Shown: positions 16,659 through 22,750 of the stretch, piece after piece | Layout of the letters: each line of letters begins with the position of its first letter | How positions within the stretch are numbered: position 1 is the stretch's first letter | Source: DASUAS01 sp036502765 | GTDB taxonomy: Bacteria > Actinomycetota > Acidimicrobiia > IMCC26256 > DASPTH01 | NCBI GenBank assembly: GCA_036502765.1 | Contig: DASXXX010000189.1 | Span: forward strand, 1 to 23,483 | DNA: 23,483 nucleotides | Reading direction: 5' to 3' | Position numbers and translations under genes: made by a program | The notes under the pieces: generated by a model | Seen by the model: the letters and a program-made list of their open reading frames with translations, nothing else | Databases searched by the model: none | What the model was told of the DNA's origin: nothing

Positions 16659-16787
16659 CACGTTCAGGGTACTGCCTCCCTGATCGGCGTCCATCGAGCC
16701 TCCGCGGCGCACGCCCCCGACGCGCGCCGGCTCGCAGGTACGATGCGCGCGACTGGCGCGGGTCGCGCGAGCAGAGCCGGGTGGACG

Positions 16788-17045
16788 ATGACCGACAGAC
16801 CAGATCTCGAGTCGTTCGAGCGCGGCACGCTGTACCGACACGACCACACCGATCACATCTTCGAGTTCCGCGGCACCGCGCGCGTGCCCGAGCTCGGCGA
16901 AGAGTGCGTCGGCGTGTTCGAGTCGATGGACGGCACCGGTGAGCTGATCCTCGCGACCAGCGCGGGCTACGACCACGGTGAACGTTTCACCCCGGTCGGT
17001 GACGCGATGGCCGACGACATCGACATCGCCCGCGGCCCTCGCTGA
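16788..17045 (+). CDS. hypothetical protein, 85 residues
   Basis: Starts MTDRPDLESFERGTLYRHDH and contains a strand-rich core (HIFEFRGTARVP, GVFESMDGTGELILATSAGY), acidic overall, no signal peptide or membrane segment. I do not recognise the family; the spacing of strands suggests a small beta-barrel or SH3-like domain. The TACGAT at 16739-16744 may be its -10 element. Transcribed toward vanS, with only 12 bases between the two stops and no obvious terminator in that gap, so read-through antisense into vanS is possible. Confidence 0.65.
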   Translation: MTDRPDLESFERGTLYRHDHTDHIFEFRGTARVPELGEECVGVFESMDGTGELILATSAGYDHGERFTPVGDAMADDIDIARGPR

Positions 17046-17057
17046 CGCGCCGCTCGC

Positions 17058-18170
17058 TCAGCTGACCCGAGCCCCGACGCTCGACGACTGCGCGGGGAGC
17101 AGCACGGTGACGCGGAGCCCGCCCGTGTCCCTCGGGGTGAGGGTGAGGGTTCCGTCGTGGGCCCGCGTGATGCTCTCGACGATCGCCAGACCGAGGCCGA
17201 CCCCGGCGTCGTCGGTGTGGATGCGTTCGCCGCCGCGCTGAAACGGCTCAGTGAGCGTCGAGACCATCTCTGGCGTGAGGAGCTCGCCGGTGTTCTCGAC
17301 CGTGAGCGCCACCCCCTCGGGCCGCACGCCGGTCGTGATCCACACGGTGCCGTGTCCAGGCAGGTTGTGGACGATCGCGTTGTGCACGAGGTTCGTGGAC
17401 AGCTGCAGCAGGAGCGCGCGCGAGCCGAGAGTCGGGCTGATCTCCCCCGAGGTCCTGACGGTGACACCCCGTCGTTCGGCGAGGACGAGGAGCGTCTCCG
17501 TGGCTTCCTCCGCGACGAGAGAGAGGTCGACGTCGTCACGGGCGAACGACCGTTGGTCGGCGCGGCTGAGCACGAGCAGCGCTTCGGTGAGGTCGATCGC
17601 TCGGGTGTTGACGATGCGGAGCCGGTCGACGAGCTCGCTCGTGTCGCACGCGGGATCGTTGTGGGCGACCTCGAGCAGCGTCTGCATGGTGGCAAGCGGG
17701 GTGCGCAGTTCGTGGGACGCATTGGCCGAGAATCGCTGCTGTTCGGCGACCTGCGCTTCGAGCCGGGTGAGCATGGCGTCGAAGCCGTCGGCGAGCTCGC
17801 GCAGTTCGTCGTTGTGGCCCGGCAGCCGGATCCGATGCGAGAGCGCTCCGGTCGCGGCCACTCGCGTGGCCTCCGTGATGCGCGTCAAGGGCGCGAGCAT
17901 GCGGCCGGCGAGCAGCCACCCTCCGACGAGGCCGAAGACCAGCAGGAGCGCCAGCACGAATGCGGCGGTCCCGCCGAAGCCGTTCAAAGGGTCGGAGCGG
18001 TCGGCGAAGATCCACCACGAGGGGTGGAGGTGTGCGATCACACCGTCGGGGATGTAGCGCAGCAGCACCACCCACACGGCGGCGAGCATCAAGACGCCCG
18101 CGACCATCAGGAAGCAGACGTAGCTCAGCGTGAGCTTCACGCGGACGCTCAGACCCGGCGCTCGCTCCAC
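17058..18170 (-). CDS. vanS: VanS-like sensor histidine kinase
   Basis: 370 residues, membrane sensor that would phosphorylate the neighbouring VanR-like regulator in response to glycopeptide. Two membrane helices (about 13-37 and 68-88) bracket a 30-residue outer loop with a HPSWWIFAD stretch. Then HAMP (about 89-140), HisKA with His153 in ASHELRTPLATMQ, and the ATPase domain with NLVHNAIVHN, VENTGELL and GVGLGLAIV. The kinase core and N-terminus (GLSVRVKLTLSY) closely resemble, from memory, the Streptomyces coelicolor VanS; the outer loop differs. I chose the GTG at 18170 because GGAGG (plus-strand CCTCC 18176-18180) is five bases upstream and because of that resemblance. A GTG at 18221 overlapping the vanR stop (GTGA) is the alternative and would add 17 residues. 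Confidence 0.88.
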   Translation of the reverse strand: MERAPGLSVRVKLTLSYVCFLMVAGVLMLAAVWVVLLRYIPDGVIAHLHPSWWIFADRSDPLNGFGGTAAFVLALLLVFGLVGGWLLAGRMLAPLTRITEATRVAATGALSHRIRLPGHNDELRELADGFDAMLTRLEAQVAEQQRFSANASHELRTPLATMQTLLEVAHNDPACDTSELVDRLRIVNTRAIDLTEALLVLSRADQRSFARDDVDLSLVAEEATETLLVLAERRGVTVRTSGEISPTLGSRALLLQLSTNLVHNAIVHNLPGHGTVWITTGVRPEGVALTVENTGELLTPEMVSTLTEPFQRGGERIHTDDAGVGLGLAIVESITRAHDGTLTLTPRDTGGLRVTVLLPAQSSSVGARVS

Positions 18171-18183
18171 GGTGTCCTCCTTC

Positions 18184-18219
18184 ACGGGCGCGTGCAGGGG
18201 TGCGTTCAAGGGTGCGTTC
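18184..18219 (+). repeat. three 12-base tandem repeats between vanR and vanS
   Basis: AGGGGTGCGTTC (18196-18207) and AAGGGTGCGTTC (18208-18219) differ by one base and follow a more diverged unit (18184-18195). They fill the 47-base vanR-vanS gap if vanS starts at 18170, or encode NAPL-like units if it starts at 18221. They may tune the distance between the two genes. Confidence 0.7.
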
Positions 18220-18922
18220 ACGCCTGCGCGCCCCTGTGCGCGTCGATGCGGTACCCGACGCCGGCCACGGTGGCGATGATCCCGGGTTCGCCGAGACGCT
18301 TGCGCAGCGACGACACCGTGATCCGCACGGCGTTCGTGAACGGGTCGGCGTGCTCGTCCCACGCGCGCTCCAGGAGCTCTTCGGCGCTCACGACACCGCC
18401 TTCGGCCGCGACGAGGACTTCGAGCACCGCGAACTGCTTGCGGGTGAGCGCGACGTAGCGGCCGTCGCGGTAGACCTCGCGACGGAAGGGATCCAACCGC
18501 AGACCCGCGATCTCCCGTACCGGTGGTCGGTGGTGCGCACGCCTGCGGTCGAGGGCCCGGAGCCTGAGCACGAGCTCCCTGAGCTCGAACGGTTTGGTGA
18601 GGTAGTCGTCGGCGCCGAGCTCGAACCCAGAGGCCTTGTCGTCGAGGCGGTCGGCCGCAGTGAGCATGATGATCGGCATGCCGCTGCCGGAGTCGACGAT
18701 GCGTTCGGCGATCTCGTCACCGGAGGGTCCGGGGATGTCGCGGTCGAGGACGGCGATGTCGTAGGCGTTCACGCGCAGCAACTCGAGCGCGGTCTCGCCA
18801 TCGCCGGCGATGTCCGCCGCGATGGCTTCGAGGCGCAGGCCATCGCGGATGGCTTCGGCCATGAGAGGTTCGTCCTCGACGATCAGCACGCGCGTGCTGC
18901 CGATGGTAACGAGATCGGCCAT
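18218..18922 (-). CDS. vanR: VanR-like response regulator, OmpR family
   Basis: 234 residues. Receiver domain with acidic pocket Glu16/Asp17, phosphoacceptor Asp60 (VLDRDIPGPSGDE), Thr88 and Lys110 (YLTKPFELREL), then an OmpR-type winged helix (about 135-228) with VALTRKQFAVLEVLV, ITVSSLRKRLGEP and GVGYRID. The DRLDDKASGFELGADDYLTKPF segment matches, as I recall it, the Streptomyces coelicolor VanR nearly word for word; here the ATG adds nine N-terminal residues, making Asp60 the equivalent of Asp51. It would be phosphorylated by the downstream kinase and activate the divergent vanHAX operon. The start at 18922 is weakly supported; no strong ribosome site is seen. A direct repeat covers the start codon and may be its own binding site. 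Confidence 0.88.
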   Translation of the reverse strand: MADLVTIGSTRVLIVEDEPLMAEAIRDGLRLEAIAADIAGDGETALELLRVNAYDIAVLDRDIPGPSGDEIAERIVDSGSGMPIIMLTAADRLDDKASGFELGADDYLTKPFELRELVLRLRALDRRRAHHRPPVREIAGLRLDPFRREVYRDGRYVALTRKQFAVLEVLVAAEGGVVSAEELLERAWDEHADPFTNAVRITVSSLRKRLGEPGIIATVAGVGYRIDAHRGAQA

Positions 18923-18937
18923 ATCGCCGGCATATCG
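18920..18937. promoter_or_regulatory. 7-4-7 direct repeat, candidate VanR binding box
   Basis: CATATCG at 18920-18926 and again at 18931-18937, separated by CCGG, an 11-base repeat period. Two 7-base half-sites with 4-base spacing are the established layout for OmpR-family regulators such as PhoB and mycobacterial PhoP. It overlaps the vanR start codon and is 88 bases before vanH, so it could serve autoregulation and divergent activation. Binding is inferred. Confidence 0.5.
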
Positions 18938-18983
18938 AAATGCGCAGACGCCCCGACAACACCGCGATGTCTTCACTGGCGAC

Positions 18984-19028
18984 ATGTCTCACAGGATCTT
19001 CGACGACGCACCGGGGATGCAGCAGTGA
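18984..19028 (+). CDS. possible 14-codon leader peptide overlapping vanH start
   Basis: ATG at 18984 opens MSHRIFDDAPGMQQ and stops at TGA 19026-19028, which shares bases with the GTG of vanH (GTGA). A ribosome ending here would be placed to start vanH. No strong Shine-Dalgarno precedes it. It is short enough to be chance, so confidence is low. Confidence 0.25.
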   Translation: MSHRIFDDAPGMQQ

Positions 19029-19969
19029 GCGGCCTCGGCATCACCGCGTACGGCTGCGAGCACGACGAGGCAGACCTGTTGCAGGAGCTCTCACCGCGCT
19101 TCGGAATCGCGCCCACGATCACGAGCGAAGCCGCGTCGGAGCGCAACGTCGTCTCGGTGCCCCGCAACCGGTGCGCCAGCGTCGGACACAAGTCGGAGAT
19201 CTCGCGGCCCGTGCTCCGAGCGCTGCACGACGTCGGCGTCGAGCACATCTCCACGCGCAGCATCGGCGTGAATCACATCGATCTCAGCGCTGCGGCGCGG
19301 CTGGGCATCACGGTCGAGAACGCGGCGTACGACCCCGACGGCGTCGCCGACTACACCGTGATGCTGGTCCTCATGGCGATCCGCGACGCCAAGGCGATCG
19401 TGGGCTCCGCCGGAACCAATGACTTCCGGCTCCCCCGCGTGCGCGGGAGGGATCTGCGCGACCTGACCGTCGGCGTCGTCGGTGTCGGGAACATCGGACG
19501 CGCGGTCATCACTCGCCTGCACGGGTTCGGATGTCGCGTGCTGACGACCAACGGCGTCTCCCTCGACGAGCTGTTGCGCGTCAGCGACGTCGTCACGCTC
19601 CACGTGGCGCTCAACCCGTCGACGCACCACCTCATCGGGCCGCGTGAGATCGCGACGATGAAGCCGGGTTCGTTGCTCGTCAACACGGGACGCGGGGCGC
19701 TCGTCGACACCGAGGCGCTGGTCGTCGCGCTGGAGGACGGCACGTTGGGCGGCGCGGCGTTGGACGTGCTCGAGGGCGAAGAAGGGCTCTTCTACTTCGA
19801 CTGCTCGGACCGAGCGATCGACCACCGACTGCTGCTCAGGCTGCAGGGGCTGTCGAACGTCATCATCACTCCACACGCCGCCTACTACACGCACCGCGCG
19901 TTGCGCGACACCATCGAACAGACGCTGAGCAAGTGCCGCGCCTTCGAGCGCCGCCGGTCACATGGCTGA
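19025..19969 (+). CDS. vanH: D-lactate dehydrogenase VanH
   Basis: 314 residues, reduces pyruvate to D-lactate with NAD(P)H, supplying VanA. GITAYGCEHDEADLLQELSPRFG at the N-terminus, SVGHKSEIS, STRSIGVNHID, Rossmann VVGVGNIGRAVI (about 151-162), and the D-hydroxyacid dehydrogenase triad Arg223 (NTGRGALVD), Glu252 and His284 (TPHAAYYTHRALRD), with the 29- and 32-residue spacings of the family. This is VanH rather than a general D-LDH by its distinctive LDVLEGEEGLFYFDCS. After GFGCRVLTT the loop to LDELL is about eight residues shorter than the enterococcal VanH as I recall it, in the NAD adenosine pocket. GTG at 19025 follows GGGG; the stop overlaps vanA by 8 bases. Divergent from vanR. Confidence 0.95.
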   Translation: MSGLGITAYGCEHDEADLLQELSPRFGIAPTITSEAASERNVVSVPRNRCASVGHKSEISRPVLRALHDVGVEHISTRSIGVNHIDLSAAARLGITVENAAYDPDGVADYTVMLVLMAIRDAKAIVGSAGTNDFRLPRVRGRDLRDLTVGVVGVGNIGRAVITRLHGFGCRVLTTNGVSLDELLRVSDVVTLHVALNPSTHHLIGPREIATMKPGSLLVNTGRGALVDTEALVVALEDGTLGGAALDVLEGEEGLFYFDCSDRAIDHRLLLRLQGLSNVIITPHAAYYTHRALRDTIEQTLSKCRAFERRRSHG

Positions 19970-20996
19970 GCGGCTGAAGGTCGCGATCCTGTTCGGGGGC
20001 TGCTCGGAGGAGCACGACGTGTCGGTGAAGTCCGCGATGGAAGTCGCGGCGAACATCGACACGCGCCGGTACGAACCGATCCACGTCGGCATCACCAGGA
20101 CCGGTGTCTGGAAGCTGTGCGAGACGCCGCACGCGGACTGGGAGGGTGACGCGGGCCCACGAGCGGTGATCTCACCGGATCGAGGGACCCACGGACTGCT
20201 CGTCGCCGAGCACCGCGACTGGCGGACGGTGCACCTCGACGTGGTGTTCCCGGTCCTGCACGGCAAGACGGGCGAAGACGGCGCGGTGCAGGGACTGCTC
20301 GAGCTGTCGGGTCTCCCCTACGTGGGGTGCGGCATCGAGAGCTCGGCGATCTGCATGGACAAGTCGTTGGCGTACACCGTCGCGCGGCATGCGGGGATCG
20401 CCACGCCCGCGTTCTCCGTCGTCGACGCCGGCAAGGTCGTCATTCCGAGCGACGTGACGTATCCCGTCTTCGTGAAGCCGGCGCGATCGGGTTCGTCGTT
20501 CGGCGTCACCAAGGTCGAGTGCGCCGACGAGTTGGACGCCGCCATCTCGGGAGCACGGGCGTACGACGGCAAAGTGGTGATCGAGCAGGCGATCACCGGC
20601 ACCGAGGTCGGGTGCGCGGTCCTGGGCAACGGAGCCGACCTGTTCGTCGGCGCGCCCGATCAGATCGAGCTCTCCCACGGCTTCTTCCGCATCCACCAGG
20701 AGGACGCGCCGGAACAGGGGTCCGAGAACGCGGTGATCACCGTGCCCGCGGCGCTGCCCGACGCGACCCGTGACGAGATCCGGGCCACCGCAGCGTCCAT
20801 CTACGCGGCCCTCGGCTGCGAAGGGCTCGCCCGCGTCGACATGTTCCTGCTGGACGACGGGCGCATCGTGCTCAACGAGGTGAACACGTTGCCCGGGTTC
20901 ACGAGCTACAGCCGCTACCCGCGCATGATGGCCGCCGCCGGCCTCAGCCTCACCGAGGTGATCGACCGGTGCATCGCGTTGGCGATGGCGCGGTGA
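19962..20996 (+). CDS. vanA: D-alanine--D-lactate ligase VanA-type
   Basis: 344 residues, ATP-grasp ligase that joins D-Ala to D-Lac for the peptidoglycan stem, lowering vancomycin affinity. LKVAILFGGCSEEHDVSVKSAMEVAANID, LHGKTGEDGAVQGLLELSG, VKPARSGSSFGV and LARVDMFLLDDGRIVLNEVNTLPGFTSYSRYPRMM are the VanA/VanB landmarks. The omega-loop FRIHQEDAPEQGSENAVITVPA has His245, equivalent to VanA His244, which marks D-lactate specificity; ordinary D-Ala-D-Ala ligases have a Lys/Tyr-based loop there. Identity near the whole VanA family is obvious by eye; vanA versus vanB or a Streptomyces-type name cannot be settled here. ATG lies inside the vanH end; the stop is just before vanX. Confidence 0.95.
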   Translation: MAERLKVAILFGGCSEEHDVSVKSAMEVAANIDTRRYEPIHVGITRTGVWKLCETPHADWEGDAGPRAVISPDRGTHGLLVAEHRDWRTVHLDVVFPVLHGKTGEDGAVQGLLELSGLPYVGCGIESSAICMDKSLAYTVARHAGIATPAFSVVDAGKVVIPSDVTYPVFVKPARSGSSFGVTKVECADELDAAISGARAYDGKVVIEQAITGTEVGCAVLGNGADLFVGAPDQIELSHGFFRIHQEDAPEQGSENAVITVPAALPDATRDEIRATAASIYAALGCEGLARVDMFLLDDGRIVLNEVNTLPGFTSYSRYPRMMAAAGLSLTEVIDRCIALAMAR

Positions 20997-20998
20997 CC

Positions 20999-21607
20999 AT
21001 GGAAGCCGGATTCGTGTTCCTCGACGAGGTGCTGCGCGGAGTTCGCTGGGACGCCAAGTACGCCACCTGGGACAACTTCACGGGCACGCCGGTCGACGGC
21101 TACGACGTCAACCGGGTCGTGGGTTCGGGTGCCCTGGCGGAGGCGCTGCGCGAGACGACGGCACGAGCGGCGGCGATCGGCTTCGGCCTGCTCCTCTGGG
21201 ACGCCTACCGCCCGCAACGTGCGGTCGAGCGCTTCCTGGAGTGGTCGGAGCAGCCGGAGGACGGACGCACGAAGCCGCGGTTCTACCCGAACATCGACCG
21301 CGCCGAGATGTTCATGAGCGGGTACGTCGCGCCGAGATCGGGGCACAGTCGGGGCAGCGCCGTCGACCTCACGCTCTACCGACTCGACACCGGCGACCTC
21401 GCGGCGATGGGCGGCGGGCACGACTTGATGGACGAGCGCTCCCATCACGGCGCGAAGCACGTCTCGCGCGTCGAAGCGGAGAACCGCCGGAGCCTGTGCG
21501 GCGTCATGGAAGCCAGCGGGTTCGCACCGTACGAACGAGAGTGGTGGCACTACGTGCTGCGCGACGAGCCGTACCCCGACACCTACTTCGACTTCCCCAT
21601 CTCGTAG
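20999..21607 (+). CDS. vanX: D-Ala-D-Ala dipeptidase VanX
   Basis: 202 residues, exactly the length of enterococcal VanX. Zinc dipeptidase that hydrolyses host D-Ala-D-Ala so that only D-Ala-D-Lac precursors remain. Start ATG 20999 makes the catalytic numbering coincide with VanX: Arg71 (WDAYRPQRAV), zinc ligands His116 and Asp123 (SGHSRGSAVDLTLYRLDTG), catalytic Glu181 and zinc ligand His184 (EREWWHYVLRDEPYP). A GTG at 20993 overlapping the vanA stop (GTGA) is possible and would add two residues. FDFPIS closes it as in the family. Third gene of the vanHAX operon; a short GC hairpin follows. Confidence 0.95.
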   Translation: MEAGFVFLDEVLRGVRWDAKYATWDNFTGTPVDGYDVNRVVGSGALAEALRETTARAAAIGFGLLLWDAYRPQRAVERFLEWSEQPEDGRTKPRFYPNIDRAEMFMSGYVAPRSGHSRGSAVDLTLYRLDTGDLAAMGGGHDLMDERSHHGAKHVSRVEAENRRSLCGVMEASGFAPYEREWWHYVLRDEPYPDTYFDFPIS

Positions 21608-21610
21608 CTG

Positions 21611-21634
21611 CGGCGGCAGGCGGGTGAGCCGCCG
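21611..21634 (+). terminator. short hairpin after vanX, candidate terminator
   Basis: CGGCGGC (21611-21617) and GCCGCCG (21628-21634) are perfect 7-base, all-GC arms around a 10-base loop, beginning 4 bases after the vanX stop. No U-tract. It is the first hairpin downstream and the best candidate for ending vanHAX, though the stem is short. Confidence 0.4.
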
Positions 21635-21668
21635 AAGAGTGTCACAGGCCCGTCGTACCGTTCGATGC

Positions 21669-21960
21669 ATGGCTCCCCCAAGCGTCGCCGGAGAACCCCT
21701 CGACACGCTGATCGAGGCACTGCAACAGGGTTGGTCTCAGGCCGGTCCGCGACGGCATGGCGAGCATCTCGATGCGACTGGAGCCGAGGCTCGCCACGCC
21801 GTTCGCTCGAGCGCTCATGCGTGTGCAGGCGGAGTTGCTGCTCGACGACGCCGATCGCTTCGGTCAGCCGGATCAGGCGGACCGCACGCACGAGCAGCGA
21901 ACGGCCGACGCCTTCGTCGCCCTGGCTCTCCGCGTCGGCGATGCACTCGGAGCGTCGTGA
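21669..21960 (+). pseudogene. small gene, apparently frameshifted, function unknown
   Basis: The frame from ATG 21669 (MAPPSVAGEPLDTLIEALQQG) reads well to about 21748, then becomes arginine-rich nonsense; the frame beginning at ATG 21757 (MASISMRLEPRLATPFARAL) reads well to the TGA at 21958-21960. Joined, they would make one acidic, helical protein of about 97 residues. I do not recognise the family. Either a frameshift (mutation or sequence error) lies near 21745-21757 or the second frame, 67 residues, is the real gene. This is all that occupies the 412 bases between vanX and the antitoxin. No link to van resistance is evident. Confidence 0.45.
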
Positions 21961-21971
21961 TCGACCAACCG

Positions 21972-21983
21972 TTGTAGCTACAA
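21972..21983. promoter_or_regulatory. palindrome with -10 element upstream of vapB, operator 1
   Basis: TTGTAGCTACAA is a perfect 12-base palindrome; its right half provides TACAAT (21979-21984), a near-consensus -10. It lies 36 bases before the antitoxin ATG. With the second copy at 21998-22005 it has the layout of a toxin-antitoxin autoregulatory operator. Binding by the antitoxin is inferred from family behaviour. Confidence 0.6.
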
Positions 21984-21997
21984 TCGTCGGACACGAT

Positions 21998-22005
21998 GTA
22001 GCTAC
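21998..22005. promoter_or_regulatory. second palindrome copy upstream of vapB, operator 2
   Basis: GTAGCTAC repeats the core of the first palindrome with its centre 24 bases further on (TGTAGCTAC shared). It sits near the expected transcription start, 15 bases before the antitoxin ATG. Spacing of about two helical turns would let two antitoxin dimers bind on one face. Confidence 0.55.
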
Positions 22006-22019
22006 GTTTGGAGCTTCTC

Positions 22020-22274
22020 ATGGAAGTCGGGATCCGAGAGCTCAAGAACCACCTGAGTCGCTACCTCGACCGTGTGCGAGACGGTGAGGAGGTCGTCGTG
22101 ACCGATCGAGGTCGTGCCATCGCGCGCGTGGTGCCACTCGGAGACGAGCGCGTCCTCGATCGCCTTGTCGCCGAGGGCCTCGTCACACCCGCCCGACGCG
22201 AGAAGCGGCGAGCCGCGAAGCCCCTCGCCACGGAGGGACCGGTGTCCGATCTCGTCGTCGACCAACGCAGGTGA
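22020..22274 (+). CDS. Phd/YefM-type antitoxin (VapB role)
   Basis: 84 residues. MEVGIRELKNHLSRYLDRVRDGEEVVVTDRGRAIARVVPL is the Phd/YefM fold: an N-terminal strand and helices that bind DNA as a dimer. The C-terminal 40 residues (LDRLVAEGLVTPARREK and onward) are charged and would be the flexible part that blocks the toxin. GGAG at 22010-22013 with 6-base spacing supports the ATG at 22020; a TTG four codons earlier (22008) is possible. The TGA overlaps the toxin GTG. Two palindromes upstream fit self-repression. Pairing of Phd-type antitoxins with PIN toxins is established. Confidence 0.9.
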   Translation: MEVGIRELKNHLSRYLDRVRDGEEVVVTDRGRAIARVVPLGDERVLDRLVAEGLVTPARREKRRAAKPLATEGPVSDLVVDQRR

Positions 22275-22693
22275 TCGCGTACTTCGACACGTCGGCCGTC
22301 GTGCCCTTGCTGATCGCCGAGCCCGGGTCGCAGATGGCCGGGACGCTCTGGGACTCCGCCGATCGTGTCGTGAGCGTCCGACTCGTCTACCCGGAAGCCC
22401 GCGCCGCGCTCGCCCAGGCCCAGCGACTCGACCGAATGAGCGCTCGGGATCTTCGCCGCGCGGTCAGCGAGCTCGACGCCCGGTTCGAGGAGATGGATCT
22501 CGTCGAGATCGACGACCGCCTCGCTCACCTGGCCGGCGACAAGGCGGAAAGTCATGGCCTGCGCGGCTACGACGCGGTTCACCTTGCGGCCGCACTCCGA
22601 GTGCACGATCCCGACTTCGTCTTGATCGCCGGCGACCGCGCACTCGCCGCCGCCGCGGCTTCCGAGGGTCTCGCAGTCGCTCAGCTCCCGTGA
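22271..22693 (+). CDS. vapC: PIN-domain ribonuclease toxin, VapC family
   Basis: 140 residues, usual VapC size. Magnesium-dependent RNase that would cut tRNA or rRNA when free of antitoxin. The acidic quartet is visible: Asp6 (YFDTSA), Glu42 (VYPEARAAL), Asp101 (GYDAVHLAAAL) and Asp122 (LIAGDRAL). GTG start overlaps the antitoxin stop (GTGA), fixing both the start and translational coupling. The target RNA cannot be told from sequence. It is directly downstream of the van cluster on the same strand but has its own promoter. Confidence 0.93.
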   Translation: MIAYFDTSAVVPLLIAEPGSQMAGTLWDSADRVVSVRLVYPEARAALAQAQRLDRMSARDLRRAVSELDARFEEMDLVEIDDRLAHLAGDKAESHGLRGYDAVHLAAALRVHDPDFVLIAGDRALAAAAASEGLAVAQLP

Positions 22694-22699
22694 CCCCGC

Positions 22700-22727
22700 T
22701 CGTGCCTGCTCGAAGCGCCGGGCACGA
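22700..22727. terminator. hairpin between convergent vapC and HAD genes
   Basis: TCGTGCC (22700-22706) pairs with GGCACGA (22721-22727) around a 14-base spacer in the 57-base gap between the two convergent stops. A bidirectional terminator is likely from its position; no U-run is present. Confidence 0.4.
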
Positions 22728-22750
22728 TCCGGGCCGCGACTGCGGTCTGC

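Noticed and set aside
18200..19024. Upstream extension of the vanH frame across vanR.
   Set aside because: That part is antisense to vanR and lacks VanH homology; VanH begins at GTG 19025.
19962..20996. Calling the ligase an ordinary D-Ala-D-Ala ligase (Ddl).
   Set aside because: The omega-loop has the VanA-type His245 context and the gene is sandwiched between vanH and vanX.
18500..21700. A mobile element carrying the van genes.
   Set aside because: No transposase, integrase or terminal inverted repeats are visible, and base composition looks like the rest of the window.
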